NCBI GenBank assembly: GCA_002898075.1
Contig: BDSV01000233.1
Coordinates: 1 to 33,571 of the forward strand
Origin: a bacterium BMS3Abin03
Lineage (GTDB): Bacteria; Bacteroidota; Ignavibacteria; Ignavibacteriales; Ignavibacteriaceae
Reading direction: 5' to 3'
Length of the DNA stretch: 33,571 bases
The position numbers and the translations under genes were made by a program. Shown one piece after another: positions 25,066-33,571 of the stretch. The first letter of the stretch is position 1; the number at the start of each line of letters is the position of its first letter. Below the pieces are notes generated by a model. The model was not told the origin of the DNA. It was given only the letters and a program-made list of their open reading frames with translations, and searched no databases.

Positions 25066-26070
25066 ATGAAATCGATTTCCAGATTACTCTTAGTATATAG
25101 CTCCCTTATTTTAGTTTTATTACTTGTTTCCGGCTGCACAACTACAGTTCAAACTCTATACTTGCAGGAAACTAAAATCAGCGGTCCCATAAATCAGTCG
25201 CCAATTCATTTAACAGATAGTTCTGAAACCCCTTCGGTAACTATCTCACCAAGATTTTCATTTAATACTCAAAAAAAATTAAATGGAAGTCTCGAGGGAC
25301 ATTCCCCGGTGAATGCAAATAGTATATTCCAGGTTGATACATCATTTTTTGATGACGGAACTGTTAAATACACAACAACCCCGGGAGCAAATGTTTATTC
25401 GTTTGATGGTGAAAACCTGACATGGGATCAATCGACATTTACCGCAGCAATTGATTTTGACTTTGCTCTATCGAAGAATTTTGCACTCTTTGCCGGAATA
25501 AATTATTCATCTCAAAAAAGCGGCGGTCTTTGGGGAGGTAATGCAGGATTAGGACTGTTTGGAAGCGGGAAAAATATAGCATTCAGATTTGATGCCGGTG
25601 TGCATATTCAAACATTAAAATATGATGCTTATACAGTTGCCCTTGTAAAAACCAAAACTATCTTCGGCGGTTCGGATGAGTACGTTTTATTTTATCATGA
25701 CATAGATAAATCCACAAATTTTGATCCTTTCTTTAACTTTACTTTAAATTCATCGAATAAAGAATGGCTGCTGAACTTTTTTATTAATGCAGGTTACACT
25801 GTTCAAACTTTATTCGATTTAACGCCGTCAACTCCCGATACAAGGTATTACAACTTCTTTTTATTATTTCCAACCGAAACAGTTATCACTGAAGATTTTA
25901 GAGGTGAGAGCGCCGTAGGATTTTTCAATTTTACTCCGGGAATATATTTTGATGTCGGTGAAAACAGCAGGATACTTTTAGGTGCGCGGTTTTATTTAGA
26001 AACACAGCTCGAAAGTTCAAATCCTAAAACATTTATATTACCAATGTTACAGGCGGATTTTAGATTGTAA
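25066..26070 (+). CDS. Lipoprotein of unknown function, probably beta-rich envelope protein
   Basis: I start this gene at the ATG at 25066 because it opens MKSISRLLLVY and leads into a lipobox LVSGC about residue 23, a clear lipoprotein signal; an earlier in-frame start at 25009 would put 19 unlikely residues in front. The 334-residue product has alternating beta-strand patterns (AAIDFDFALSKNFALFAGI, GNAGLGLFGSGKNIAFRFD, FFNFTPGIYFDVGENSRIL, LGARFYLETQL) and ends in LQADFRL, suggesting a small beta-barrel or sandwich in the outer membrane. I recognise no named family. It is transcribed alone, convergent with the PabB-PabC gene 29 bases away. Confidence 0.75.
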   Translation: MKSISRLLLVYSSLILVLLLVSGCTTTVQTLYLQETKISGPINQSPIHLTDSSETPSVTISPRFSFNTQKKLNGSLEGHSPVNANSIFQVDTSFFDDGTVKYTTTPGANVYSFDGENLTWDQSTFTAAIDFDFALSKNFALFAGINYSSQKSGGLWGGNAGLGLFGSGKNIAFRFDAGVHIQTLKYDAYTVALVKTKTIFGGSDEYVLFYHDIDKSTNFDPFFNFTLNSSNKEWLLNFFINAGYTVQTLFDLTPSTPDTRYYNFFLLFPTETVITEDFRGESAVGFFNFTPGIYFDVGENSRILLGARFYLETQLESSNPKTFILPMLQADFRL

Positions 26071-26099
26071 TTTGCCTACACTTTTACGAAGGGAAATTC

Positions 26100-27935
26100 T
26101 CAGGTGAACTCAACAAATTCATTGCCGTAATAAAGCTGTTCGACTTTTATTTCTTTACGTACGGAATTAACTAATTTTATTTCATCTGTACTTAAGAGGT
26201 CTTCTAAAGTTATAGTAGATTCTTTAACATCATTTCGGTTCGTGAGGAAATAATTTCGATAAATACCATTTAAAATCCCGCTTGAGAGAAGCGGTGTAAA
26301 CCAAACATCACCTTTTCTCAAAAATATATTTGTAATGCTTCCCTCTGCCAATTCATTCCGTTCGTTAAAAAATATTACATCATAAAAACCCTGTGCGGAA
26401 TATTTTTCCCGTTCTTCATTATAAAGCTTTCTGTTTGTAGTTTTAAAATATTGGAACGTGTTCGTAGAATCTGTATGTTCTTCAGAAATAATTATTTTAA
26501 TGGACCCCTGTAAAGGGGAAATCTTTTGTACCGATACATTTATCCTACCCCATTTATTTATTGTTAACCGGATTTTATGTTTCCCGCTTTTGCATTTCTG
26601 TTCTACAGTTTTTTCTAATCGTTTAATAATTTTTTCTTCCTCGAAATAAAAGAGAAAAAACTTCGCAGAGTTTTTCAGTCTTTCTATATGATCATTTAAA
26701 AATAAGACTCTGCCGTTTTCAACTAACATTGTTTCAATAAGCTCGAAACAATTTTGGGGCGATGCAAGGAATTTACTTTTAAGAATTATTTCATCGTACT
26801 CATTTTTTGCATTGCTGTCCCAAACAATTCCGCTGCCGAGTCCAACTTCACCTTTGCCCGTTTCCTTTTCGATTTCAATTGTTCGGATTGCAATATTAAA
26901 AACAGATTTATCTTTATCAATTATACCGATTGCGCCTGTGTAAATTCCGCGGCTCTCCTTTTCAAGCTCTTTAATTATCTGCATCGTTCGTATTTTTGGC
27001 GCACCCGTAACTGAACCGCAGGGAAAAATATTTTTTATAATATCGCTCAGCTTAATTCCTTTTTTCAAATTACCTTCTACAGTGCTTACCAATTGAAACA
27101 ACGATTCATATCTTTCTATTCCGAATAATTCATTAACTTTAACAGAGCCGGTTTTACAAATTTTACTAATATCATTTCGCAAAAGATCTACTATCATCAA
27201 ATTTTCTGCCCTGTTCTTTTCGCTGTATTTTAATTCGGAAGCTTTAAGTGAATCTGATTTACTTTCTTTCCCGCGCTGCATTGTACCTTTCATCGGTTTT
27301 GTTGTGATGGACTTCTCATCGAGTTCAAAAAACAATTCCGGCGACAGCGAAAGTATGTAGCGACTGCCGTTATTTATAAAAGCAGAATATTTTGCGGATT
27401 GATTGTAAAGCAGGTTCTTAAAAAACGAACCGTACGACCCGCCGAATTTAAACTTGCCCTTAAGTGTGTAATTTACCTGGTAAGTTTCGCCTTCCTTTAT
27501 GTAATTTTTAATTTTAGCAATGTTTTTAAGAAAATCTTTTTGCGAAGTATTTAATTTGAACGAGGTGATCGAGTAATCATCTTCGCCTGAATTTTGGAAT
27601 TCAATTTTTGATGATTTGATTTTTTGCATATTCTTTTCGTCAAAGAAAAAAAACTGCATAAGCTTATGCTCATCACCATCTAATAATATTTCAAGTTTTT
27701 TTTCTAATAAATATCCCGCTTCATAATTAATTAAACAGTAACATCTCAGCCCGCTTGCGATATATTTATCAACCAAGCGTAATGAACTTTCCAAATCGTT
27801 CTTATCGTAAACGGGAATAACTTCTTTGGGGTTGAGAAAAATGTAAGAAAAGCATTTATCGTATATAAGCGGAGTATAGAAAAATGCCGAGTAAGGATTA
27901 TCGGCAACGAGTTTTATTATATCATCGAATTTCAT
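26100..27935 (-). CDS. pabB: Aminodeoxychorismate synthase component I fused to aminodeoxychorismate lyase (PabB-PabC)
   Basis: A 611-residue cytosolic fusion that should convert chorismate plus ammonia to aminodeoxychorismate and then to p-aminobenzoate for folate. Residues about 1-395 are the chorismate-binding domain: GETYQVNYTLKGKF, LSLSPELFFE, KPMKGTMQRG with K216, the lysine that marks PabB against TrpE, then ENLMIVDLLRND, FPCGSVTGAPK and RGIYTGAIG. Residues about 396-611 are a class IV aminotransferase-fold lyase: FELIETMLVENG, NDHIERLKNSAKFF, the probable PLP lysine in FKTTNRKLYNEERE, and EGSITNIFLRKGD. The glutaminase partner PabA is not in the window. The gene is divergent from the transporter at 28001, with 65 bases between starts. 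Confidence 0.92.
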   Translation of the reverse strand: MKFDDIIKLVADNPYSAFFYTPLIYDKCFSYIFLNPKEVIPVYDKNDLESSLRLVDKYIASGLRCYCLINYEAGYLLEKKLEILLDGDEHKLMQFFFFDEKNMQKIKSSKIEFQNSGEDDYSITSFKLNTSQKDFLKNIAKIKNYIKEGETYQVNYTLKGKFKFGGSYGSFFKNLLYNQSAKYSAFINNGSRYILSLSPELFFELDEKSITTKPMKGTMQRGKESKSDSLKASELKYSEKNRAENLMIVDLLRNDISKICKTGSVKVNELFGIERYESLFQLVSTVEGNLKKGIKLSDIIKNIFPCGSVTGAPKIRTMQIIKELEKESRGIYTGAIGIIDKDKSVFNIAIRTIEIEKETGKGEVGLGSGIVWDSNAKNEYDEIILKSKFLASPQNCFELIETMLVENGRVLFLNDHIERLKNSAKFFLFYFEEEKIIKRLEKTVEQKCKSGKHKIRLTINKWGRINVSVQKISPLQGSIKIIISEEHTDSTNTFQYFKTTNRKLYNEEREKYSAQGFYDVIFFNERNELAEGSITNIFLRKGDVWFTPLLSSGILNGIYRNYFLTNRNDVKESTITLEDLLSTDEIKLVNSVRKEIKVEQLYYGNEFVEFT

Positions 27936-28000
27936 ATTATTGCAAAAAGTTATTTTGACTTGATGGAATTCTTAACCCATAAAATTTCAGGAATCTTCTG

Positions 28001-29521
28001 ATGAAAAAACCTCGTCTTTCTTTCTGGCAGATTTGGAACATGAGTTTCGGTTTTCTCGGTATTCAATTTGGTTTTGCATTACAAAATGCAAATGTAAGTA
28101 GAATCTTCGAAACTTTGGGCGCTGATATAGACAAAATACCTATCCTTTGGATTGCTGCTCCTGTCACGGGATTGATCATTCAACCGATTATCGGGCATAT
28201 GAGCGATAAAACATGGAATAAGCTTGGAAGACGACGACCATATTTTCTTGTGGGCGCCGTGCTCGCCTCAATTGCCATTATCTTTATGCCAAACTCCCCC
28301 TCCCTCTGGATAGCCGCCGGAATGTTATGGATTATGGATGCATCGATTAATATTTCGATGGAACCGTTTAGAGCTTTCGTAGGCGATATGCTTCCATCGG
28401 AGCAGCGCACGGCGGGTTTTGCAATGCAGAGTTTCTTTATAGGTATAGGTGCGGTTATTGCTTCGGCTCTTCCTTATATAATGACAAACTGGTTCGGGAT
28501 TGCAAACACTGCACCCGAAGGTATAATCCCTGATTCGGTTAAGTTTTCTTTTTACATAGGCGGGGCAATTTTCTTTTTAGCCGTTGCTTATACTGTCTTC
28601 AGCACAAAAGAATATTCTCCGGAGGAGTTAAAAAAATTCAGTGAAAGCGATATTGAAACCGATGAAGCTAAGGCAGTTAGAGAAAATCGCATAACAATCA
28701 CTTCAGAAAAATTTATTAAAGACGGAACTTTCTGGCTAATCGGCGGATTGGTAATTACACTTTTCCTTGCTTTTATTTTAAAGGAAGATGATTATGGATT
28801 GTACGTACTTTTTGTCGGCTCCATAGTTTTCGGCTTATTGCAAATTATAGCCGGACTGCTTACAAAAAACAATAAATCAGATAACGGTTATGTTGTAGTT
28901 TTAAATGATCTTTATAACATGCCGAAAACAATGAGGCAGCTTGCATGGGTTCAGTTCTTTTCGTGGTTTGCTCTATTCGCAATGTGGATTTACACAACAC
29001 CGGCGGTAACACATCATATTTACAATGCAACCGATCCTGCTTCCGAACTTTACAACAAAGGTGCTGATTGGGTTGGTGTGCTGATGGCTGTTTACAACGG
29101 GTTTGCAGCAGTAATGGCTTTTATTCTTGTTTGGATGGCTAAGAAAACCAGCAGGAAAACAGTTCATCTGATTAGCTTGGTTGCAGGCGGAATAGGGCTT
29201 GCATCTTTTTATATTATTAAAAATCCCAATCTGCTAATTATTTCCGAGCTAGGAATTGGCTTAGCGTGGGCATCGATACTTGCAATGCCTTATGCAATAC
29301 TTGCCGGCTCACTTCCGCCGGAAAAGATGGGAGTGTATATGGGAATTTTTAATTTCTTCATCGTAATTCCGCAAATAACCGCTGCAAGTATTTTAGGATT
29401 TTTTACACGAACAGTTTTTGATAACCAAGCAATTTACACACTTATCCTCGGTGGAATTTCGATGATACTTGCCGGGATATTAGTATTAAGAGTTGACGAT
29501 GTGGATGAGGTGAAAGAATAA
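28001..29521 (+). CDS. MFS sugar transporter, SLC45/GPH-like
   Basis: A 506-residue inner-membrane transporter with about twelve hydrophobic segments. The first half shows FWQIWNMSFGFLGIQFGFALQ, GLIIQPIIGHMSDKTWNKLGRRRPYFLVG (the conserved cytoplasmic loop 2-3, about 54-82) and MEPFRAFVGDMLPSEQRTAGFA. These are typical of the SLC45/sucrose-maltose and GPH symporters that import di- and oligosaccharides with protons or sodium. An insert with ESDIETDEAKAVRENRI near 213-230 lies before the second half. The secreted amylase 5 kb away suggests maltose or maltodextrin as substrate, which is an inference from context. A weak ribosome site (cagga) precedes the ATG. Confidence 0.88.
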   Translation: MKKPRLSFWQIWNMSFGFLGIQFGFALQNANVSRIFETLGADIDKIPILWIAAPVTGLIIQPIIGHMSDKTWNKLGRRRPYFLVGAVLASIAIIFMPNSPSLWIAAGMLWIMDASINISMEPFRAFVGDMLPSEQRTAGFAMQSFFIGIGAVIASALPYIMTNWFGIANTAPEGIIPDSVKFSFYIGGAIFFLAVAYTVFSTKEYSPEELKKFSESDIETDEAKAVRENRITITSEKFIKDGTFWLIGGLVITLFLAFILKEDDYGLYVLFVGSIVFGLLQIIAGLLTKNNKSDNGYVVVLNDLYNMPKTMRQLAWVQFFSWFALFAMWIYTTPAVTHHIYNATDPASELYNKGADWVGVLMAVYNGFAAVMAFILVWMAKKTSRKTVHLISLVAGGIGLASFYIIKNPNLLIISELGIGLAWASILAMPYAILAGSLPPEKMGVYMGIFNFFIVIPQITAASILGFFTRTVFDNQAIYTLILGGISMILAGILVLRVDDVDEVKE

Positions 29522-29921
29522 CAAGCATTTATAGTAATTTACTCTATTCAACGTTTACTCTTATTAACCGTTTGCCGAAAGCATCCCTTATTACACTGCT
29601 GACCAAATAAATTTTATAACAGATGCTTATTTCGTTATATAACACTTTTTAAATAATTATTTGTAAGGTTGGAACTCAACCCTACCCTTCTCTTAAAAAG
29701 AGAAGGGATTATTAATATTCAGTTCTTTTTATTAACATTCTGTCCAACATTATCAATAAAACGATTTATTGATAATAAGTCTCTCTCTTTTCAAGAGAGA
29801 GATTAGAGAGAGTTCCCTATATTTTGGACAGATGTGATAACGTTACTAAAGGCGGAAATATTTTCCGCCCTCGATAGCTGTAATATTTATAATGCTGCAC
29901 ATTTAACAAAACCTTATAATA
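29522..29921. repeat. Convergent intergenic region with three 10-bp hairpins
   Basis: The transporter and metallopeptidase genes converge here. Three perfect 10-bp hairpins follow one another: cccttctctt/aagagaaggg (29685-29707, loop aaa), tatcaataaa/tttattgata (29751-29774, loop acga) and tctctctctt/aagagagaga (29780-29802, loop ttc). ggaactc at 29671-29677 and gagttcc at 29810-29816 are also inverted, as if bracketing one composite element. No coding frame is seen. Confidence 0.6.
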
Positions 29922-31838
29922 TTAATTCCCGTTCTTTTGCTCTACAATGTAAATAGTTCCATCTGAATTTAAATCGGGAATTTGTGCGTCGCCCAAAATT
30001 ATTTTATCGATTGTCTTATCTGTTTTTTCTGTTATTATAATATTCTTGTTACCGCTAGCCCATACGGAAGCATCCCTGTATATTTCCGCTTGACTGCTGT
30101 CTGCATAAATAAATGTAAGCTTTACGGGCACGGGAATAGTACCGTTTTTCTGAACTTTAACATTAAGGTTATTTCCGTTTATTACAACTTCCGAAATTGA
30201 AAGATCGGGATAAGCAAAATCGAAAAACCATGGTTTCCAGTACCAGTTCAAACTCTTACCGGCTACATCATTGAACGTAAAATAAAAGTCGTAAGGAATC
30301 GGGTGCTTGCCATGCCAGCGATCCATATATTCATGCATCGCATTTAAGAAAAGTTTATCACCTAACATTTTTCTTAAGAAATCATAAGCGTTTGCAGGAC
30401 GGGAATAAGCAGACGTTCTGTAAGCGACTCCTTTTAAATACATTGAAGGAACAATCAGAGGTACATCACGTTCGGTACCGGCAATTCTCTCGTAAAGGAA
30501 AGCTTCTCTTTTTCTAGGAAAATTATTTTCAGCCATCCTTTCCTGGAAATCGTACGGGAGCATCACAGCCCAGCCCTCATCCATGAATGCATACTTGCGT
30601 TCATTAATTCCCATATAAAACGGGAAATAAGCGTGAGTAATTTCATGAGAAGTAACGCCGACTGTTCCAGCTAAAAACTTCGCGGACCCCTCATTCACCA
30701 TCATTGGATATTCCATGCCTCCCGAGCCGTTAAACACAGTTAAGTTCGGATAGGGAAACGGAACGGCGGGCATTTCAAATGACAAATATTCAATTGCCTG
30801 TTTTGCTATTTCCGCAACATCATAAAAGCTTTTCGATTGAGCTTTGTACACTGCCTGAATATATACTTTTCGATTTGTAGTAGAATCAACAACAGTGCTA
30901 ACACCATCCCACAGGTAATGATCGCTGAGTGCAAATGCAAAATCGGTTACATTCTCAGCTCTAAATATCCAAACGTTAAACTCATTAGCATTATTATAAA
31001 TACTGCCTGCATCTATATCTTCCTGCGTTACAATTTTTACAACATCAACGGAATTATGTGCGGAATTATAGCGCTCCAAAATATCCGGTGATAGAACTTC
31101 AGACGGATTTTGAAATATGCCCGTTGCCCATACGGAAAAAGTATTCGGTACTTTCACTTCAACTTCGTAGTTAGAGAAATCATTATAAAATTCCTGCTGA
31201 CCGCCGTACTGATTCTTATCCCATCCGTCGATATCATCATACACTGCAATTTGAGGATACCAGTAACCGATGAAAAAAGAAGTGGAATCGTATGTGCCCA
31301 TTCGCAGATTCATTTCGTGAGGGATAATAAAATTCCAATCGAATGCAAGCTGAATCTGCTTACCGGGAGGGACGGGATCATCAAGTTCTATATACATATT
31401 TGTTCCGCGCCTGTCAATCTTCACATCCTCAAGCGAATCGGTATTCTCACCACGCACCATCATTTTCGAAATTATTACCCCGTCATTTATTGCTTTTTCA
31501 TTTGCAGGAAAATCCCGTGCGCTTCCTTTTTTAAAAATATTCTGATAAAGCCGGATAACTAACATCTTCAGCGTATCGGGACTGTTGTTATGATAGTTTA
31601 TTGTTTCCGATCCGTAAAGAATTTTTTCTTTAAAACCGATTTCTACGGATATTTTATAATCGGATGAGTTCTGCCAATAGTTCGGTCCGGGTGAGCCGTC
31701 TTTATTTCGCGTTCCGTTATCATAAGCTTTTTTAATATTTAGCGGGATGTATAAATCATCCTGGCTGTAAACTGTTGAATTAAATGAAACAACAATTACA
31801 AGAAATAATAAGAGCCGGAAAATTCCAGATAGTTTCAT
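29922..31838 (-). CDS. Secreted M1-family-like zinc metallopeptidase
   Basis: A 638-residue exported gluzincin. Signal peptide at 1-25 (ending VYS-Q). The N-terminal beta domain resembles the aminopeptidase N fold (GSETINYHNNSPDTLKMLV). Substrate-side motif GSGGMEYPMM (371-380) corresponds to the GxMEN motif of M1 enzymes. Zinc ligands are in SHEITHAYF (HEXXH at 398-402), with the third ligand E421 in FMDEGWAVM. A C-terminal domain follows. It lacks a T9SS sorting domain, so it probably stays in the periplasm or is otherwise anchored. M1 enzymes cut N-terminal residues from peptides; this would help use of external protein. A ribosome site aaaggg lies before the ATG, and it is 50 bases downstream of ruvB on the same strand. 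Confidence 0.9.
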   Translation of the reverse strand: MKLSGIFRLLLFLVIVVSFNSTVYSQDDLYIPLNIKKAYDNGTRNKDGSPGPNYWQNSSDYKISVEIGFKEKILYGSETINYHNNSPDTLKMLVIRLYQNIFKKGSARDFPANEKAINDGVIISKMMVRGENTDSLEDVKIDRRGTNMYIELDDPVPPGKQIQLAFDWNFIIPHEMNLRMGTYDSTSFFIGYWYPQIAVYDDIDGWDKNQYGGQQEFYNDFSNYEVEVKVPNTFSVWATGIFQNPSEVLSPDILERYNSAHNSVDVVKIVTQEDIDAGSIYNNANEFNVWIFRAENVTDFAFALSDHYLWDGVSTVVDSTTNRKVYIQAVYKAQSKSFYDVAEIAKQAIEYLSFEMPAVPFPYPNLTVFNGSGGMEYPMMVNEGSAKFLAGTVGVTSHEITHAYFPFYMGINERKYAFMDEGWAVMLPYDFQERMAENNFPRKREAFLYERIAGTERDVPLIVPSMYLKGVAYRTSAYSRPANAYDFLRKMLGDKLFLNAMHEYMDRWHGKHPIPYDFYFTFNDVAGKSLNWYWKPWFFDFAYPDLSISEVVINGNNLNVKVQKNGTIPVPVKLTFIYADSSQAEIYRDASVWASGNKNIIITEKTDKTIDKIILGDAQIPDLNSDGTIYIVEQKNGN

Positions 31839-31887
31839 TTTTTACCCTTTCAGTAATGGACAATAATTCAAATGAAAACTTATTTTT

Positions 31888-32910
31888 TTAATCGAATAAA
31901 GTGTTATCATCCGAAATTTTTGATTTGCCGAAGCGTTTATAAGCGAGCTGTGTTGCTTCTCTGCCGCGCGGTGTTCGTTGAATGAAGCCCTGCTGGATTA
32001 AAAACGGTTCGTAAACTTCTTCAATAGTTCCGGGATCCTCATTAACTGCAACCGCCAGTGTATTAAGTCCTACCGGACCACCCCTGTATTTTTCGATAAT
32101 AGCAAGAATAATTTCCTTGTCCATTTCATCCAACCCGAACTCGTCAACGTCAAGGGCTGCCAAAGCTTTTTTAGAAATTTCGAGATCGATTGAATCCTTA
32201 TCATCAAAATCGGCGAAGTCTCTTGTTCGTTTTAACAAACGATTGGCAATACGCGGTGTGCCTCTTGCTCTCTTGGCTATCTCGTAGGAAGCATCCTTAT
32301 CGACACTAATATCTAATATGTGAGAAGAACGATTAACAATTTGTGTAAGATCATCTGCATCGTAATAATTCAACCTGAAGCGGATACCAAACCGGTCGCG
32401 CAAAGGTGAGGTAAGCATTCCGGCACGGGTTGTGGCACCGACTAAAGTATATTTCGGAAGACTTATCTGAACAGTTCGGGCACTCGGTCCGCTGTCTATC
32501 ATTATATCGAGTTTGTAATCTTCCATTGCAGAGTAAAGGTATTCTTCCACTACCGGACTTAAACGATGAATTTCATCGATAAATAAAACGGAGAACTCTT
32601 CAAGATTAGTAAGTATTCCCGCAAGATCGCCCGGCTTTTCGAGTACGGGACCGGAAGTTACTTTTAACTTTACACCCATTTCATTTGCGATAATATGTGC
32701 GAGGGTAGTTTTACCCAAACCCGGAGGTCCGGTTAATAATGAATGATCGAGCGCTTCTCTGCGTTTTTTTGCTGCGGAAATAAATACATTCAGATTATCC
32801 GTAATTCTATCCTGCCCGATAAAATCCGAGATATTTAAAGGACGGAGCGTCTGCTCGAACTTCTTTTCTTCGTCTGAAATATTAGGATTTGTTGCTTCTG
32901 ATTTTCTCAT
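31888..32910 (-). CDS. ruvB: Holliday junction branch migration ATPase RuvB
   Basis: The 340-residue AAA+ motor that drives branch migration with RuvA. Visible are [12 protein letters not shown] near 22-32, Walker [14 protein letters not shown] near 60-72, Walker [25 protein letters not shown] near 108-131, sensor [20 protein letters not shown] with its arginine finger, and the winged-helix DNA-binding domain with [33 protein letters not shown], all written here as family-standard segments. Length is normal. ruvA and ruvC are not in the window. The metallopeptidase gene follows on the same strand. Confidence 0.97.
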   Translation of the reverse strand: MRKSEATNPNISDEEKKFEQTLRPLNISDFIGQDRITDNLNVFISAAKKRREALDHSLLTGPPGLGKTTLAHIIANEMGVKLKVTSGPVLEKPGDLAGILTNLEEFSVLFIDEIHRLSPVVEEYLYSAMEDYKLDIMIDSGPSARTVQISLPKYTLVGATTRAGMLTSPLRDRFGIRFRLNYYDADDLTQIVNRSSHILDISVDKDASYEIAKRARGTPRIANRLLKRTRDFADFDDKDSIDLEISKKALAALDVDEFGLDEMDKEIILAIIEKYRGGPVGLNTLAVAVNEDPGTIEEVYEPFLIQQGFIQRTPRGREATQLAYKRFGKSKISDDNTLFD

Positions 32911-33099
32911 ACAAATTGTGTTTTAATTTGTCTGTTAAAGATAAGGATTATCTGAAAGCTTTTCATTATGTAACGGAAGTTATGCAAATGCATATTTTTA
33001 TCAGAATGATCCCGATTTATCGCATAGGCATAAACTTTTGGAATTTTAAGATTCTTCGTCACGATAAATCTTATTAGCGTTAACTTAATTGCTCCGACT

Positions 33100-33224
33100 T
33101 TTAGAGACTGTGTGAAAATTTATGTTTGTTTTGTAGCGCGACTTTTAAGTCGCGATTTTTATAAACAATAGCGAGCTAAAGCTCGCTCTACAAGTTTGAT
33201 TTTAATTTTCACACAGTCTCTAAA
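33100..33224 (-). mobile_element. MITE-like element, copy 2
   Basis: A 125-base element bounded by a perfect 21-bp terminal inverted repeat (tttagagactgtgtgaaaat plus t, and its complement at 33204-33224). It contains the same inner palindromes gcgactt-tt-aagtcgc-type and gcgagct-aa-agctcgc-type as copy 1 at 15826-15941, in the opposite orientation. No gene is inside. Confidence 0.7.
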
Positions 33225-33358
33225 GCAGACGGGAAGTGATATTCCCTTTTTGAATAATGAATATTGAACAAAGAATGATGATTGTAGAACTTTTTAATTC
33301 ACATCAATTCCCGTTCGATTTATCGAACGGACTAATAAAACAAAACACACACTAATCG

Positions 33359-33410
33359 GGCTTTAGCCCTATTAAAACGCAGCAATATGGCTAAAGCCGT
33401 TTTTATTTTT
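33359..33410 (+). terminator. Hairpin ggctttagcc/ggctaaagcc with T tail
   Basis: Two 10-base arms (33359-33368 and 33389-33398) pair perfectly over 20 bases and are followed by gtttttattttt. It is terminator-like in the plus direction, although no plus-strand gene lies directly upstream; it may be another dispersed palindrome. Confidence 0.35.
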
Positions 33411-33571
33411 ACTCTGTTTCTAAGTCCGTCCGCTAAAGCAGACGGCAAGTGATAATAAAAAAAGCACAAAGTTTTATGAATAAAAAGATCTGTATTATCA
33501 GAAAGATAATGACACCGAAGGTGTCAAACGTTAATAGCAAACAGAAACATTAACCTATTCATAACAACCAC

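Larger units (their letters stand above)
32911..33571. repeat. Gene-free right end rich in palindromes
   Basis: No credible coding frame is seen. After the MITE-like copy there is ccgttcgat-tt-atcgaacgg (33311-33330), ggctttagcc and ggctaaagcc with a T-rich tail (33359-33410), and tgacacc-gaa-ggtgtca (33510-33526). A 22-base near-direct repeat, taaagcagacgg then aagtgata, occurs at 33221-33242 and 33433-33454. Confidence 0.6.

Noticed and set aside
24921-25139. 72-codon minus-strand frame overlapping the lipoprotein start
   Set aside because: It lies opposite the signal-peptide coding sequence and has no supporting features; the lipobox protein on the plus strand is far better supported.
26100-27935. 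Anthranilate synthase component I (TrpE)
   Set aside because: The PMKGT lysine and the fused class IV lyase domain point to PabB-PabC instead.
32889-33077. 62-codon plus-strand frame upstream of ruvB
   Set aside because: It begins opposite the first codons of ruvB, lacks a ribosome site and has no protein-like pattern.
33225-33571. Start of another gene at the right edge
   Set aside because: All frames are broken by stops and the stretch is made of palindromes and partial direct repeats.

Overview
The window looks like a chromosomal segment from a low-GC, Gram-negative bacterium of the Bacteroidota/Chlorobiota lineage, most likely Ignavibacteria or a close relative. Two secreted proteins end in type IX secretion (T9SS) sorting domains with the QNYPNPFNPSTTI motif, which is typical of that group. 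Lipobox signal peptides, an Omp85-like barrel and type 2 isopentenyl-diphosphate isomerase fit the same assignment. This placement is inferred from motifs only; no database was searched.

Left block (1-9343, minus strand). A BamB-like lipoprotein, cut by the window edge, overlaps a large fusion of a metallopeptidase-like domain, a TolB-like propeller and an Omp85-like barrel. Next comes a phosphoglucose/phosphomannose isomerase. An overlapping four-gene run follows: fni, a short-chain polyprenyl diphosphate synthase, ptsH and ptsI. It combines prenyl-donor synthesis with the general PTS phosphorelay.

Central block (9764-15596, plus strand, head to head with fni). Five tightly packed genes encode a UbiA prenyltransferase, a diacylglycerol/sphingosine-kinase-family lipid kinase, a divergent ThiL-like protein, an alpha-oxoamine synthase resembling serine palmitoyltransferase, and a radical SAM protein with a B12-binding-like domain. 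Together with the divergent prenyl-donor genes this is the best candidate for an undescribed pathway, probably for a prenylated or sphingoid-type membrane lipid. It is followed by an array of small hairpins and a MITE-like element.

Middle-right (15971-24377). A minus-strand two-component system (histidine kinase and OmpR-type regulator) is followed by a plus-strand broken gene with two in-frame stops, a secreted T9SS GH13 alpha-amylase and a second secreted T9SS protein. A 54-bp inverted repeat links the broken gene to the leader of the amylase gene. The amylase coding sequence also carries two palindromic repeats that were taken up in frame.

Right block (25066-33571). This holds a lipoprotein of unknown function, a PabB-PabC fusion for p-aminobenzoate, an SLC45/GPH-like sugar transporter (plausibly importing the products of the amylase), a secreted M1-type metallopeptidase and ruvB. 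The last 660 bases have no gene but contain the second MITE copy, inverted relative to the first, and several palindromes. I see no tRNA, rRNA, CRISPR array, transposase or phage gene.
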